Shown here: positions 53,101-60,019 of the stretch, piece by piece
Position numbering within the stretch: position 1 is the stretch's first letter
Layout of the letters: each line of letters starts with the position of its first letter
Translations under genes and position numbers: made by a program
Assembly (NCBI GenBank): GCA_001972305.1
Contig: BDDD01000541.1
Coordinates: 359,732-423,731, forward strand
Direction of reading: 5' to 3'
DNA length: 64,000 nucleotides
DNA from: Cephalotus follicularis
Lineage: Eukaryota; Streptophyta; Magnoliopsida; Oxalidales; Cephalotaceae
The notes under the pieces: generated by a model
Databases searched by the model: none
Told to the model about the DNA's origin: nothing
The model's input: only the letters and a program-made list of their open reading frames with translations

Positions 53101-56100
53101 TCTGGCCCACCATGCACCAAAACGCCATAAATTTCGTAAGGAAATATGGTAAGTGTCAGAGGAATGCTAACATAAGTAGAAGACCATTAGAGCCTTTGAC
53201 ATCTATTAATGCTCCTTGACCCTTCGCGCAATGGGGAATGGACTTCGTCAGACCATTACCAAAGCAACAGGGCAGAGAAAGTATTTCATTGTGGCAGTGG
53301 ATTACTTCACTAAATGGGTGGAAGCCGAGCCTCTAGCCACAATAACAGAGAACAACATGGAAAGCTTTGTGTGGAAGTCAATCATTTGTCATTTCAGAGT
53401 CCCAAAAGTGATTGTCTCCGACAATAGGAAGCAGTTCGATTGCCAAGATTTTTGAGACTTCTGCAAAGAGTGGAGAATTGAGCATAGACTTGCCTTAGTA
53501 GCCTACCCCCAGAGCAATGGCCAAGCAGAGGTCATTAATAGAGAAATCATCTCAGGGTTAAAAAAGAGCCTTGAAGATAGCAAGGGAAGAGTGACAGAGG
53601 AGCTACTAAGTGTGCTATGGGCTTACAGAACCACTCCTCGGACCACAACTGGCAAGTCCCTATTAAACCTTTATTTTGGAGCAGAAGCTATGATACCGGT
53701 GAAAATTGGAGTGCATTCACCTAGAGTTGTGCATTTCAGTGAAAAAAATAATGAAGAAGGATTGAGAAACCTCCTTGACTTAGCGGAAGAGCTCAGAGAT
53801 AAAGCAGTCGTCAAAGTAGCAGCCTACCAATAGAGGGTGAGTCGTTACTACAATAAAAGAGTAAACTCCCGATCACGACCACTAAAGGAAGGAGATTTAG
53901 TCCTCCGTAATGCAGCAATAGCTGATCTGACCGGTGCCAGAGGAAAGTTAGCTCCTAATTGAGAAGGGCCATATAAGGTGAAAAGAGTACTCCAACCAAG
54001 AACATTCAAACTTGAAACTCTGGGGGGCAGGGAGATTCCTAGAGTTTGGAATGCCGAGCATCTAAGGAAGCATTTTCAATGATTGGTGCAAGTATGTATT
54101 CATGTACAAAATTCAAAGAATGTCAATAAAGTTCATTTTTTTTTACTCAAAGTGCATGTTCAAGATTATAGTTTCAGGTTTGCAAGGGATCGGAGACCCA
54201 ATGTTCAAGTCCTTAAACCTCTGAATAGCCGTCGATTAGTTCCCTCAGTTAAGAAGCTTTAATACTAGCTTGTCCGACCACCCTCCCAAGGGAGCAATCA
54301 GAGCAGGCCTTGATACAGCACTTGAGCTCTCTAATTCTCACAAAGACGTAAGACTCCTAAGGGAGTAAACAAATACAAGCTAAAGTCTCGAACAGACTGA
54401 GGTCTCAAAGAAGAAAGACTCTTTCCGATGAGCACCAAAGACTCCTCCCAATGAGCCTAAAGACTCTTTCCGAGGAGCACTAAAGACTCTCATCCGATGA
54501 GCACCTAAAACTTATCAACAAAAAACTCGTAAGTGAGCAAAAAGACTTCTAAGGAAGAAATAAGACTTCCAAGAGAGCAAACACTGGTCGGTAACTCCAT
54601 AAAAACTTGTACGACCAAACCAATATCGTGTCTTGAGAAGCGAATCCATAAGAACTCGCAACGATCAAGTTCTTTGGACTGAGCACTTTGAGACAAGTGT
54701 CCCTACGAGGACAGCAAGCTCAGAGGACCTGGTCGGGAAAAATCTGACCAGACGAGATCCTGGTTTGCAATACCATAAGAACTTGTCAGACCAGACCTAT
54801 AATTGGTCTGTGAACACACAGGAACTCGCAAAGACTAAGTCTTTTTGCTTAAGTGCTTTTGATACAAAGTGTCCTATGGGGGCTAGAAAGCTTAGGTAAC
54901 TCGGTCTGAAAACTGTAGGATCACAATACAAAAAGTCTATAAAATATACTAAGTAAGAATTCCTAAGGGGAATTGCAGTGCTCAAATAAAGCACAAGTCA
55001 AGTTATATCACTTACATTAAAAATTCCTAAGGGAATAATAAGTGCTCTAACGAAGCTTGAGAAGATACTAAAGCAGGCAGAGCAGAAAAAAAAAAAGAAT
55101 CCAACGATGCCGAAATTTGATATTTTATTACTTGAAGGAAAGTGCAAGTTACAGTGTTAAAATTACAACGCAAAAGAAAAGAACAAGTTACAAAACTAAG
55201 ACTTTGGGGGAGAGGGCTCATGATCATCCTTTGGCAAAGGACAAGCGAAGGGTTCAGAGGCAGGAGGCCAAGGAGCATCGAGCTCTGAAGAAGGTGGCGG
55301 AGAAGAAGTGGCCATAGCAGGATCCGAGGATAGGATAACCAAATCCGGGGACCCAGTCCTCTGCGCCTCATCTTCTTCCGGAGCAAGACAAGCTCCCTCT
55401 TTTAAGGCAAGCTCAGCTTTCTCTTCCTCCGCCTCAATCCCCTATGGGTAGAAGTTGAAGCTATCAGCGGTTGGGCAGCAAACGATCTGGGACAAAGGAA
55501 CCTCATGATGGAGAGCCGAGATCCAATTCCGACAAGAATAGAAGCCCTGGCGGAAGTACTCTGCAGATTCCTTGAACACTTCCTCATCGAAAGCCGGGGA
55601 AGCCTTGAAGTCCTCTACAGCAGCTTCTATTATTGTTTGGAATTCAGCTGAAGTCTTGAATTCTCCGAGGGCCTTGTCCACTGCCTTCTTCACCCGAGCT
55701 TCATCCCTGCTCTGGTAACCATCGAATTTCACCTCCAGCGCATGGTACATGTCACCGACGTGCGTAATGTCCTTTTCCAAAACCTCAATGACCTGCTTCT
55801 TCTCCTCAACGATGGACTCTTGGGCCCTGAGAACTTCTTCCAACCAAGTTTTGGCCAAGTGGGCGGTCTCTTTGAGCTCCGCTACCTCTCCCCTCAGTTG
55901 GTCATTCTTCTCAAGAATGGCCTTGAAGTTTTCCACCATCAGTTGAGCATCATTCAGCGCCTGCCAGAGAAAGACGGGTGTTAAAGGAAAAACTAATATT
56001 GTGTTCAAAAAGAGACAGAAGAAATCACTTACCCTAATGTTGCTCCGAATGCAATGGTTTACTAGCATGTCATGGCTTCAGCCCTTCCTAGCTTGGAGCT

Positions 56101-59100
56101 CAGATGGCAGGATGAACAGCCAGCTGAGCTCAAGGGGAACCCCAGGAGTATTCAAGTTCAAGCCGGAGCTACCTAAGGCCAGCTCATCTATCATCTTGTG
56201 GATGTTCTGAGGGGCACTCACCTGAATTCGATCCTGAGGGTTCATAGCAGAAGGAGCGTTTTCTCATCCGTGAGAAGAACTCTCTACCGCTTTCCCTCCT
56301 TTGGGCTTCTTGGTCGGAGGAAAGGGAAGAGCAGTGGGGGGACACTCATCCATAGGCCGTTTGCCCGTGTCGGTTATCTTCTTGGAAGTTGTAGCAGTGG
56401 CATCCCCCCCTCGGCCTTGACAGTTTTTTCTCTCTGCCTTGCTCGCTCGGCAGCAACCTATTTTCTCTTCTCTTTGCTGACCCTCAAGATGTCATTCACA
56501 TTGCACCGAGGACCCATTGCTGCAGAGAACCACAGAATCAAAAGCACATCAAAAAACAGTAAAGGAATAAAAGGAATAAAGGAATTAGAAGTAGAGGAGA
56601 CGAAGGTTTAATACATATTTCTTCCTCAGTCACGGGCCGAGCCTCGGGTTCTTCTGAGATGTTTTCACCCCCTTCTCTCTCTATCCCGACTGGAATCTCT
56701 TCCTCGTCATCCAAGCGATGTCGCCGACCCGAGGACATGCTTAGCCCAACCCGGCGAAGGCGATTCTCCCATTCGATATGATTCACCCCCTCATGCTCCA
56801 GAGTGGAGAGTCTTGCCAAGTCGGCCCTCTCGGCTAAAGTCAGAACTAACCTCTTGTTAAGGTATTGAATATCCAGTGTGTCCGACCACTGGCAAGGGGT
56901 AAAACCAGGGAGGTTTCTGACGAGAAAGTACCTCCCTCTCCAACCCTTGACAGACTTAGTAGGCTCCACAAGCAGCTTCTTGGTTAGTCCAGGACAGGAC
57001 TTAAAGTAGTACACGCGCTTGCCAGAAGAGAACCAGAATATGGAACTCTTTGAAGAGCCCGATTGTAGCAACCGCCTTGGACTCTAGACACTTCACCAAA
57101 AACCCTATGATGAAAGCCCAAGATTGCAATTGGAACAGTGAGGGGTGGATCTTGAAATGTCTAAAGACCACAATAACGAAGGACGGAATCGGGAGCCTCA
57201 AACCATGCTCAAGAGCATCCAGAAATATCACAAAGAGCCCAGGTCTGCTCTCAATCACCTCTTCGGGATCTTTGGGAAGGCCCTATTCCAGGCCTCTCCA
57301 GAAGGAGTATTTCTTAGCCAACTCCTTCACCTTCTCTCGGCTAAGCACACTCCTATCAAAATCGGCCCTAAAAACTTAGGCCCCCGCTTCAGTAGAGGTA
57401 GTTTTGGGAGCATCGGCAACAGTGGCGTCCATCTCCTCCTCAGCACCAAGAGGACGCTCGGCTATAGTCACTTCACCTGCCAAGCGGCTCGCCACATCTG
57501 GATCGTTAGCTTGTCTGGAGGTTTGCTTGGTCCTAGCCATTCGAAATTTCTAGAGAGTGAGAGAAGATAAAAAAAAACCCATAAAAACCCTAGAGGCGGC
57601 CAGATAGTTTTCAAAATTATACAAACCCAGGAAAAAGCCTCACCAGAGATTCTCGCGAAGGAGAGTTGAAAGGAAACCGGTTAGTGATCTGGGAATATTG
57701 AAAAATTAGAAAGAGTAAAAGCTTTGGAGATCCAATGAAGCGTAAAGAAACTTCTCTGAGAAGGTAGCGCCTTTTTAAAGGGCTAGGGATTACTTTCAGA
57801 CCGTTGGATCACGGAAAGGTTAAACAGTTGAGATCAACCGGTCAAATCAGGTGCGGGAAGCGAAGAGGTAACGCGCGGCAAGTGAAAAGACAAGCGTTAC
57901 GGACGTTTGCTCTGCCCCCTTAAAGTTAATATCAAAGGTGGGCTAAATGATGAAAGCCCAATAGTCAAAACAAGCTCAGTAAACATATCAAAGCCCTGCT
58001 TACCATGGGGCATATGATATGGAGAAAATCCTACTCAAAAAATACTGCCACGTGTCCTCGGGAAAATAAGACAAGTGTCATCCAGAGCTACAGATACGTG
58101 GTCAGGCGTTTACAATCTAAAAAGATAACGCACAACATAATGCTATGGCGAAAAATCAGGGAAATGACGAGATACTCGGCATTTCGTAGGGGTACAATAA
58201 TCATCTCCGTAAGTCAAGCAATGCAGTTACATTCAGGCTCTATAGAAACTATAATCAAACACATTACACAGGTCTGCCATTTTTATATACTAAAGAACCT
58301 TTGTATTGCCTTCTTTGCCTTTTTTGACTTAAATATCGGAGAGTCCCCTGGAGTTAAACCTCCTGGACCTTCAACTAGTTTGTTTTATTTGTGCAGAGAA
58401 GACGATCAAACACTATCTCTCGGAGTATATACAGCGTTTTCTCTACAAATTAAACCCTCACACGTAAGGGACTGTTAAGGAGTTGATCATTGCATCAACA
58501 ATAATAAATAACAATAATAAAATATTTCATATAATTAACAACATTATTCTTGATTATCTAAAATATTAACAACATTTTTTATGTTTAATTATCATTTCAT
58601 AATTTCAATAACATTTCATAATTTCAATAACAATAACAAATTCTGACATAATACTATACAGGTTTCATAAAATACAAAATAAAATTAATACTAGTGAAAT
58701 ATATATAATAAATAGAAGGGTCATAAACTTGATATATATAAAAGTTAAATAATATACTTGTTATATAACTAATAATTTCATAAAGTCAGTCTAGTGGTCA
58801 AAATTTTGCACCTTAAAAAACACCAGTATCCGGATCGACCCCGATACAACCAGTCAGGTCAGGCCAAGTTGGGTTTGACAACATTGATTAAAACTACTAC
58901 ATCGTTACATTTACCAAAACATGTAAAAAAAAAAACTATCTACCAAAACTTAACTTCAACAAAAATATATAGCTTGGCTAATATAGTTTGCCCTCGTTTG
59001 AAATCCTAAATCTGTCCTGGGTTGTTGATTCTCTTTTCTAATTGTCCAACTTTTCTTACCGAAGTTCCAAAAGCGAGTGTTTCTTTACGACCGTTGATTA

Positions 59101-60019
59101 GTATCTCCCCAGTCTGCAGTGTGTTTGAACTCAGTCTCCCTGTAAAAGTTGTTTACGAGTAGCTTACTAATTGTAATCTACATGCTGCGTTATATTTGGA
59201 GATAAGAAAATTAGGCATGAAAAATTCTGTCTACTTATAATATATGTATAATCAAAATAGAGGTAGGATCCATTATCAAGTTGTGATAAAATTTTAGTTT
59301 GTCATATTATCTTATACTATTCAATAAATTTATATTCAAGAATCTTGAAAAATGTATACTCAGTATACGCTTGAAAGTAAATACATTGAATAATATAAAA
59401 TAAGATAACAAACTAAAATGGATCTTAGCTCATCAAAGTAAATCACTTAATTTTGTAAATATTCTAAATTGCTCAAGGATTTGAGGTTATCAAATTTTCT
59501 TTTTCTTTTATAATATTATATTAGTGGAAAGGAAAAGCCAAACTACAAATGAACAATACCTGCCAAAGCATCCAGAAGAGTGGACTTGCCACAACCTGAT
59601 GGACCCATGATAGCCAATACATCACAAGGCTGAGCATACCCATTGAGCCTCTGCAGGATTTGCTTGTGCCTGTTTTTCCCTTCAGAAACAGTAACAGACA
59701 GATCCTTCCATGTCAAGTAAACACCAGTTTCCTTCAAGTACATGAACCCTTCGCTTGTGTCTCCCTTTGGAGGCCCAACTGGTTCCATTTCTAAACTTAG
59801 AAATGATGGTTCACCAAAAACTGATTGTGGAGGTAAACTGCCTCTAGTGAAGCTGGTGCTGAATGGTAAAAGCCTGTCCATGCTACCGAAAATGGACATC
59901 TCATCTTCTGGTTGTGAAGCTAAGACTATTGGCCTCGGTATAGGGTCTTTGTTAGTAGATGATTTTGGTGGGCTTGGGGTTGGTATCCCTCTAAGGGCAG
60001 TGATGGGAGGAGAATCCAT
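20840..60019 (-). CDS. half-size ABCG (WBC-type) transporter, eight exons, giant intron 2
   Basis: Exons on the minus strand: 60019-59560, 59139-59060, 23132-22668, 22452-22366, 22266-22144, 21938-21744, 21613-21527 and 21427-20840. All junctions are GT-AG and all phases agree, giving 695 codons including the stop (694 residues), a normal length for a plant half-size ABCG protein. Nucleotide-binding domain: Walker [10 protein letters not shown] (139-147, exon 1), signature LSGGQ (245-249), Walker B LLFLDE (265-270) and the H-loop His303 in SIHQPSS, all in exon 3. The membrane domain is in exons 6-8, with the conserved [21 protein letters not shown] and GAGIQG blocks. Such proteins work as dimers, usually in the plasma membrane, and export lipids, cutin or wax precursors or hormones; the substrate cannot be told from sequence. 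Intron 2 (23133-59059) holds nested retrotransposons, yet no exon is damaged, so the gene looks functional if that intron is spliced. Confidence 0.9.
23455..23583 (-). repeat. 3' LTR of copia-B
   Basis: 129 bp, starting TGTTAATCAGAAATTAG and ending TTATTTAACG (the expected final CA is mutated to CG). Compared with the 5' LTR it has an extra block of about 14 bp near 23488-23502. Confidence 0.8.
23584..23596 (-). other. polypurine tract of copia-B
   Basis: The minus strand reads AGCTTGAGGGGGAG next to the 3' LTR, the usual copia plus-strand primer site. Confidence 0.75.
23591..27736 (-). pseudogene. copia-B gag-pol, decayed
   Basis: In minus-strand order: gag from 27736 ([10 protein letters not shown]) to about 26870, with a CX2C zinc knuckle ending [15 protein letters not shown] (about 26985-26920, one stop inside); protease region 26665-26423; integrase from about 26251 (FVDDHS, 26060) through 25820-24963 (copia C-terminal part with [17 protein letters not shown]); RT at 24712-24521 with [10 protein letters not shown] and the catalytic YVDD; RNase H 24199-23591 with [11 protein letters not shown] and ending at a stop beside the PPT. 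Multiple stops and frame changes interrupt it, so no polyprotein is made. Confidence 0.8.
28248..28362 (-). repeat. 5' LTR of copia-B, with adjacent primer-binding site
   Basis: 115 bp, TGTTAATTAGAAATTAG to TTATCTAACA. The minus-strand bases just inside (28247-28235) read TGGTATTAGAGCC, an initiator-Met tRNA primer site with one change. Confidence 0.85.
28633..31172 (-). pseudogene. copia-C pol 3' half: integrase, RT, RNase H
   Basis: Integrase is at 31113-30389: the segment carries [29 protein letters not shown] and the C-terminal [11 protein letters not shown] and [10 protein letters not shown] blocks. Both catalytic Asp positions read Asn (IHTN and RSNNGTEY). RT at 29740-29279 has [16 protein letters not shown] and the active-site region as LHVDNLL, with Asn for the second Asp. 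RNase H remnants run from about 29260 to 28680 and end with [13 protein letters not shown] next to the polypurine tract. Many stops; dead. Confidence 0.75.
31173..31514 (-). repeat. 3' LTR of copia-D
   Basis: TGTAAGAAAATAAGGTGCG to GCCAATAATCAACA. No polypurine tract separates it from the coding sequence. Confidence 0.9.
31509..34793 (-). pseudogene. copia-D gag-protease-integrase-RT, three stops, no RNase H
   Basis: All parts share one frame. Gag: 34793-34092 (UBN2-type; [20 protein letters not shown]) with a basic tail. A TAG at about 34091-34089, then the zinc knuckle [14 protein letters not shown]. Protease motif [13 protein letters not shown] near 33880. Integrase with the H/C site (MRLGHIS...CEFC), Asp in VHTDVL and Asp in [10 protein letters not shown]; a stop at about 33050; then [12 protein letters not shown] and the C-terminal part to 32442. 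A further TAG at about 32440, then RT with [17 protein letters not shown] and YVDDM. The frame ends in [11 protein letters not shown] only six bases inside the 3' LTR, so RNase H and the polypurine tract are absent. Confidence 0.85.
34824..35164 (-). repeat. 5' LTR of copia-D
   Basis: 341 bp, same ends as the 3' LTR. The adjoining minus-strand PBS is two bases inside. Confidence 0.9.
35170..36559 (-). pseudogene. copia-C gag and protease remnants
   Basis: Gag opens at 36559 with [18 protein letters not shown], then shifts frame; another frame carries [18 protein letters not shown], typical of copia gag (DUF4219/UBN2). A degenerate zinc-knuckle region (QCRACQNLG) lies near 35740, and protease-flanking sequence ([13 protein letters not shown]) at 35492-35301. 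No intact frame. Confidence 0.65.
36993..37472 (+). repeat. 5' LTR of Tat element
   Basis: 480 bp, TGATATGAGAAAAATCC to GATCCTTACATCAACA. A TATA-like CTATAAATAC is at about 37211, and G-box-like CCACGTGTCC near 37025 and ACACGTGATC near 37072. Confidence 0.88.
37473..37490 (+). other. primer-binding site of Tat element
   Basis: GTTGGCGCCGTTTGTGGG starts immediately after the 5' LTR; this matches the primer site commonly seen in Tat-type elements. Confidence 0.75.
38132..39298 (+). CDS. Tat element gag
   Basis: A 388-codon open frame. It includes the retrotran_gag block ([15 protein letters not shown], then [14 protein letters not shown] and FITKILNS), and a C-terminal zinc-knuckle-like region [20 protein letters not shown] in which CX2C is partly degenerate. 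It forms the capsid of the retroelement. The usual start lies further upstream (interrupted frames at about 37530-38130 look like the gag N-terminus), so this frame is N-terminally shortened. It ends at a TGA just before the protease in the same frame. Confidence 0.7.
   Translation: MNRRLVEMERRVGGAKQGKGYLSEVRNINSTPFTPEIMRKCIPWGFRFLSFKEYDGSTDPIHHVRYYTQVMLVHQASDAVLCRGFLETLTGASQSWYSTLPVDSVVNFEQFTELFITKILNSTTQRRNSRHLINVVQGNDEFLRDYLTRFKKESLIVKVLEPSFALVAPNSGLKENSPFTFSLMKKPSLDMADLLRRAEKYVNAYEVMTIRKQKTSWSGHQAEKMEHSRSTPGKKEKRKDRSELPKDDLMHKLSRKEESPKRGALIPTYNNFAPLLETRTRILAVEKDKVSIQWPAPLRSLAEKRNIDKYSRYHHDHGHDTEECRHLKNQIEDLIRKGHPCKYVDRNAPQERRERNEQAPHQEEKQQPKGVIHTISEGVASGGDHSRA
39326..39522 (+). pseudogene. 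Tat element protease, cut by solo LTR 3
   Basis: The frame carries [20 protein letters not shown] and the aspartic protease active site [15 protein letters not shown]. It is then interrupted by solo LTR 3 and resumes at 42193 with HAFDQLM after the duplicated CATGC. Confidence 0.8.
40060..40310. repeat. degenerate GGTTCACC/GAATTC repeats in solo LTR 3
   Basis: About eight copies of a roughly 25-30 bp unit built on GGTTCACCTGCT and GGAATTC. The same block, inverted, occurs at about 16140-16325. Confidence 0.65.
40975..41165. repeat. 44-bp minisatellite in solo LTR 3
   Basis: The unit CACGTCACCCCCGG plus CAGTTCGTGCGCTCAGCCC recurs with its GTCACC at about 40977, 41021, 41064, 41109 and 41152, a period of 43-45 bp, about five copies. 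Confidence 0.8.
42193..43430 (+). pseudogene. Tat element protease C-terminus and reverse transcriptase
   Basis: The frame at 42928-43422 holds RT with [39 protein letters not shown] and the catalytic YIDDM. Upstream, 42409-42741 ends in LKKNRDVFA followed by TAG where Trp is usual (AWST), and another TAG near 42915 precedes [13 protein letters not shown]. Just after the RT a small deletion shifts the frame at about 43400 (SKCT runs into the [12 protein letters not shown] block). Inactive. Confidence 0.8.
43491..44441 (+). pseudogene. Tat element tandem RNase H domains
   Basis: An open frame of 316 codons. The first RNase H follows the RT connection ([47 protein letters not shown]). The second, [20 protein letters not shown] with [15 protein letters not shown] and [17 protein letters not shown], is the extra archaeal-like RNase H typical of the Tat lineage; the usual first motif Asp is present (VDGS). 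The frame is open but lies in a dead polyprotein. Confidence 0.8.
44494..44772 (+). pseudogene. Tat element integrase N-terminal part, cut by the Athila insertion
   Basis: The linker and start of integrase ([42 protein letters not shown]) continue through stops to EVHKGV. The frame then resumes at 53043 with [18 protein letters not shown]. Confidence 0.75.
44773..46096 (+). repeat. 5' LTR of Athila-like element
   Basis: TGTTTAGCATAAAAATGTG to TTTTTACGTGAACA. It contains a GACATCGACGTC array (44970-45335), in which one 55-bp unit occurs twice (about 45242 and 45297) but once in the 3' LTR. Confidence 0.9.
44970..45335. repeat. GACATCGACGTC array, 5' LTR copy
   Basis: About a dozen copies of AAAGACATCGACGTCTTT or GGGATCGACGTCTT are spaced 15-40 bp apart. 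The same motif type is in solo LTR 2. Confidence 0.8.
46097..46120 (+). other. primer-binding site of Athila-like element
   Basis: AGTTTTTGGCGTCGTTGCTG follows the LTR; apart from one base it fits TGGCGCCGTTGCCGGGG, the Asp-tRNA primer site of Athila elements. Confidence 0.75.
46404..51260 (+). pseudogene. Athila-like gag-pol polyprotein, few lesions
   Basis: One frame runs from MTEWVRGIN (46404) with three stops (about 46890, 47178, 50112) and then a one-base slip in a T-run near 50870, after which integrase continues in another frame to the gap. Gag: retrotran_gag block [20 protein letters not shown] and knuckle [14 protein letters not shown]. The main 961-codon part (47229-50114) has protease [14 protein letters not shown] with [16 protein letters not shown]-type [16 protein letters not shown] and FMDDFSVHG, and RNase H to YTDHAAI. 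Next, LSRL and the integrase zinc site ([19 protein letters not shown]), Asp in GIDFMGPFP, Asp in IISDRGAHF and [11 protein letters not shown]. In the last block the usual Glu is at the V-E-V position. It would copy and insert the element if repaired by nature; as it stands it is inactive. Confidence 0.85.
51261..51285. other. assembly gap, 25 N
   Basis: A run of N within the integrase C-terminal region of the Athila-like element. The true length is unknown. Confidence 0.99.
51286..51716 (+). other. 3' internal region and polypurine tract of Athila-like element
   Basis: Non-coding. AAGTATGGGGGTATT (51703-51716) directly before the 3' LTR is the polypurine tract; a similar AAGTATGGGGGTG occurs near 51398. 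Confidence 0.65.
51717..53038 (+). repeat. 3' LTR of Athila-like element
   Basis: Same ends as the 5' LTR. It differs in repeat copy number: one fewer 55-bp GACGTC unit, but an extra CGTATAGACCTAGCATGTC unit near 52700. Confidence 0.9.
51915..52225. repeat. GACATCGACGTC array, 3' LTR copy
   Basis: Same array as at 44970-45335 with one fewer unit. Confidence 0.8.
53043..54081 (+). pseudogene. Tat element integrase, C-terminal part
   Basis: The sequence resumes after the Athila-type insertion with [20 protein letters not shown]. The catalytic Asp is in [10 protein letters not shown] and the second in [10 protein letters not shown], and Glu in [10 protein letters not shown]. It ends with LKEGDLVLR and [12 protein letters not shown] before a TGA at 54079-54081. 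Stops at about 53218, 53452, 53832 and 53961 interrupt it. Confidence 0.8.
54082..55441. other. Tat element 3' spacer
   Basis: No coding sequence I can support on the plus strand. The stretch 54330-54560 has short degenerate repeats built on AAAGACTC and GATGAGCAC. Confidence 0.5.
55442..57540 (-). pseudogene. antisense gene of the Tat element (Transposase_28-like, coiled coil), apparently with an intron
   Basis: On the minus strand an ATG at 57540 opens with [18 protein letters not shown] but stops at 57376. Next come 57258-57001 ([34 protein letters not shown]) and 57071-56538 ([12 protein letters not shown]), sequence typical of the plant protein family called putative gypsy-type transposon (Pfam Transposase_28). 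The C-terminal part 55960-55442 is helical and charged, probably coiled coil ([36 protein letters not shown]). A donor (GTAAGTG at 56032) and acceptor (CTGGCAG at 55961) frame a 72-bp intron. Antisense genes of this type are known in some Tat elements; their role is unclear. Stops and frame breaks suggest this copy is dead. Confidence 0.6.
57541..58014. other. Tat element region between antisense gene and 3' LTR
   Basis: Non-coding. It would contain the promoter of the antisense gene and, at its right edge, the polypurine tract (GGGGCATA before 58015). Confidence 0.5.
58015..58500 (+). repeat. 3' LTR of Tat element
   Basis: 486 bp, TGATATGGAGAAAATCC to GATCATTGCATCAACA. It differs from the 5' LTR by scattered substitutions and small indels. 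Confidence 0.88.
59060..60019 (-). CDS. ABCG transporter exons 1-2
   Basis: Exon 1 (60019-59560) encodes residues 1-153: a Pro/Ser-rich N-terminus ([18 protein letters not shown]), [12 protein letters not shown] and Walker A up to LLDALA. Intron 1 (59559-59140) is 420 bp. Exon 2 (59139-59060, 80 nt) has no start codon of its own and is easy to miss. It begins [16 protein letters not shown], ends LAFGTS and restores the frame to exon 3, 36 kb away (AYVTQDD). The three pieces together give the unbroken block LLDALAG-RL...FGTS-AYVTQDD expected for plant ABCG proteins. Confidence 0.9.

Larger units (their letters stand above)
36993..58500 (+). mobile_element. Tat-lineage Ty3-gypsy element, TSD ATAAT
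   Basis: LTRs 36993-37472 and 58015-58500, PBS TTGGCGCCGTTTGTGG, then gag, protease, RT, two RNase H domains and integrase on the plus strand, with a gene on the minus strand between integrase and the 3' LTR. The TSD ATAAT is perfect (36988-36992 and 58501-58505). Removing the solo LTR (39523-42192) and the Athila-type element (44773-53038) leaves about 10.6 kb. The double RNase H and the extra 3' antisense gene are known traits of Tat-type elements. Confidence 0.88.
36848..58886. mobile_element. small hAT-like element, split by the Tat element
   Basis: Its parts are 36848-36992 and 58506-58886, about 525 bp without the insert. The ends are CAATG...CATTG. The left subterminal part reads TTTAAAAATCGAACCG and the right GGGTTTGACAACATTG. 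Flanks TTAAAAAC and ATTAAAAC resemble a degenerate 8-bp duplication of TTAAAACT, which is seen as an empty site in the other copia-C LTR (28461-28468). The family is inferred from TSD length and the terminal pattern shared with 61721-61950. Confidence 0.5.
23322..58961 (-). mobile_element. copia-C: outer Ty1-copia element of the nest
   Basis: The left (3') LTR is 23322-23454 plus 28368-28632, split by copia-B. The right (5') LTR is about 36575-36847 plus 58888-58961, split by the hAT-like element. Both LTRs share ATTCTGTGTATATAAAAACA, TTATATAGGAGAC, TTACCAAAACAT and the terminus TTAACTTCAACA. The polypurine tract is at 28633-28645 (minus CTTAAGGAGGAGTG). Gag starts at 36559; pol is split by copia-D. 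Stops, frameshifts and changed integrase residues show it is old. The left border is approximate and I could not confirm a TSD. Confidence 0.75.
23133..59059 (-). other. ABCG intron 2, about 35.9 kb
   Basis: Donor GTAAG at 59059-59055 and acceptor TTAG at 23136-23133. Only about 190 bp at the left edge and about 100 bp at the right edge are not clearly transposon sequence. Everything else belongs to copia-C and the elements nested in it. Confidence 0.8.

Noticed and set aside
52986..53219. Open frame starting in the Athila-like 3' LTR
   Set aside because: It is the Tat integrase read through the insertion border; the true continuation starts at 53043.
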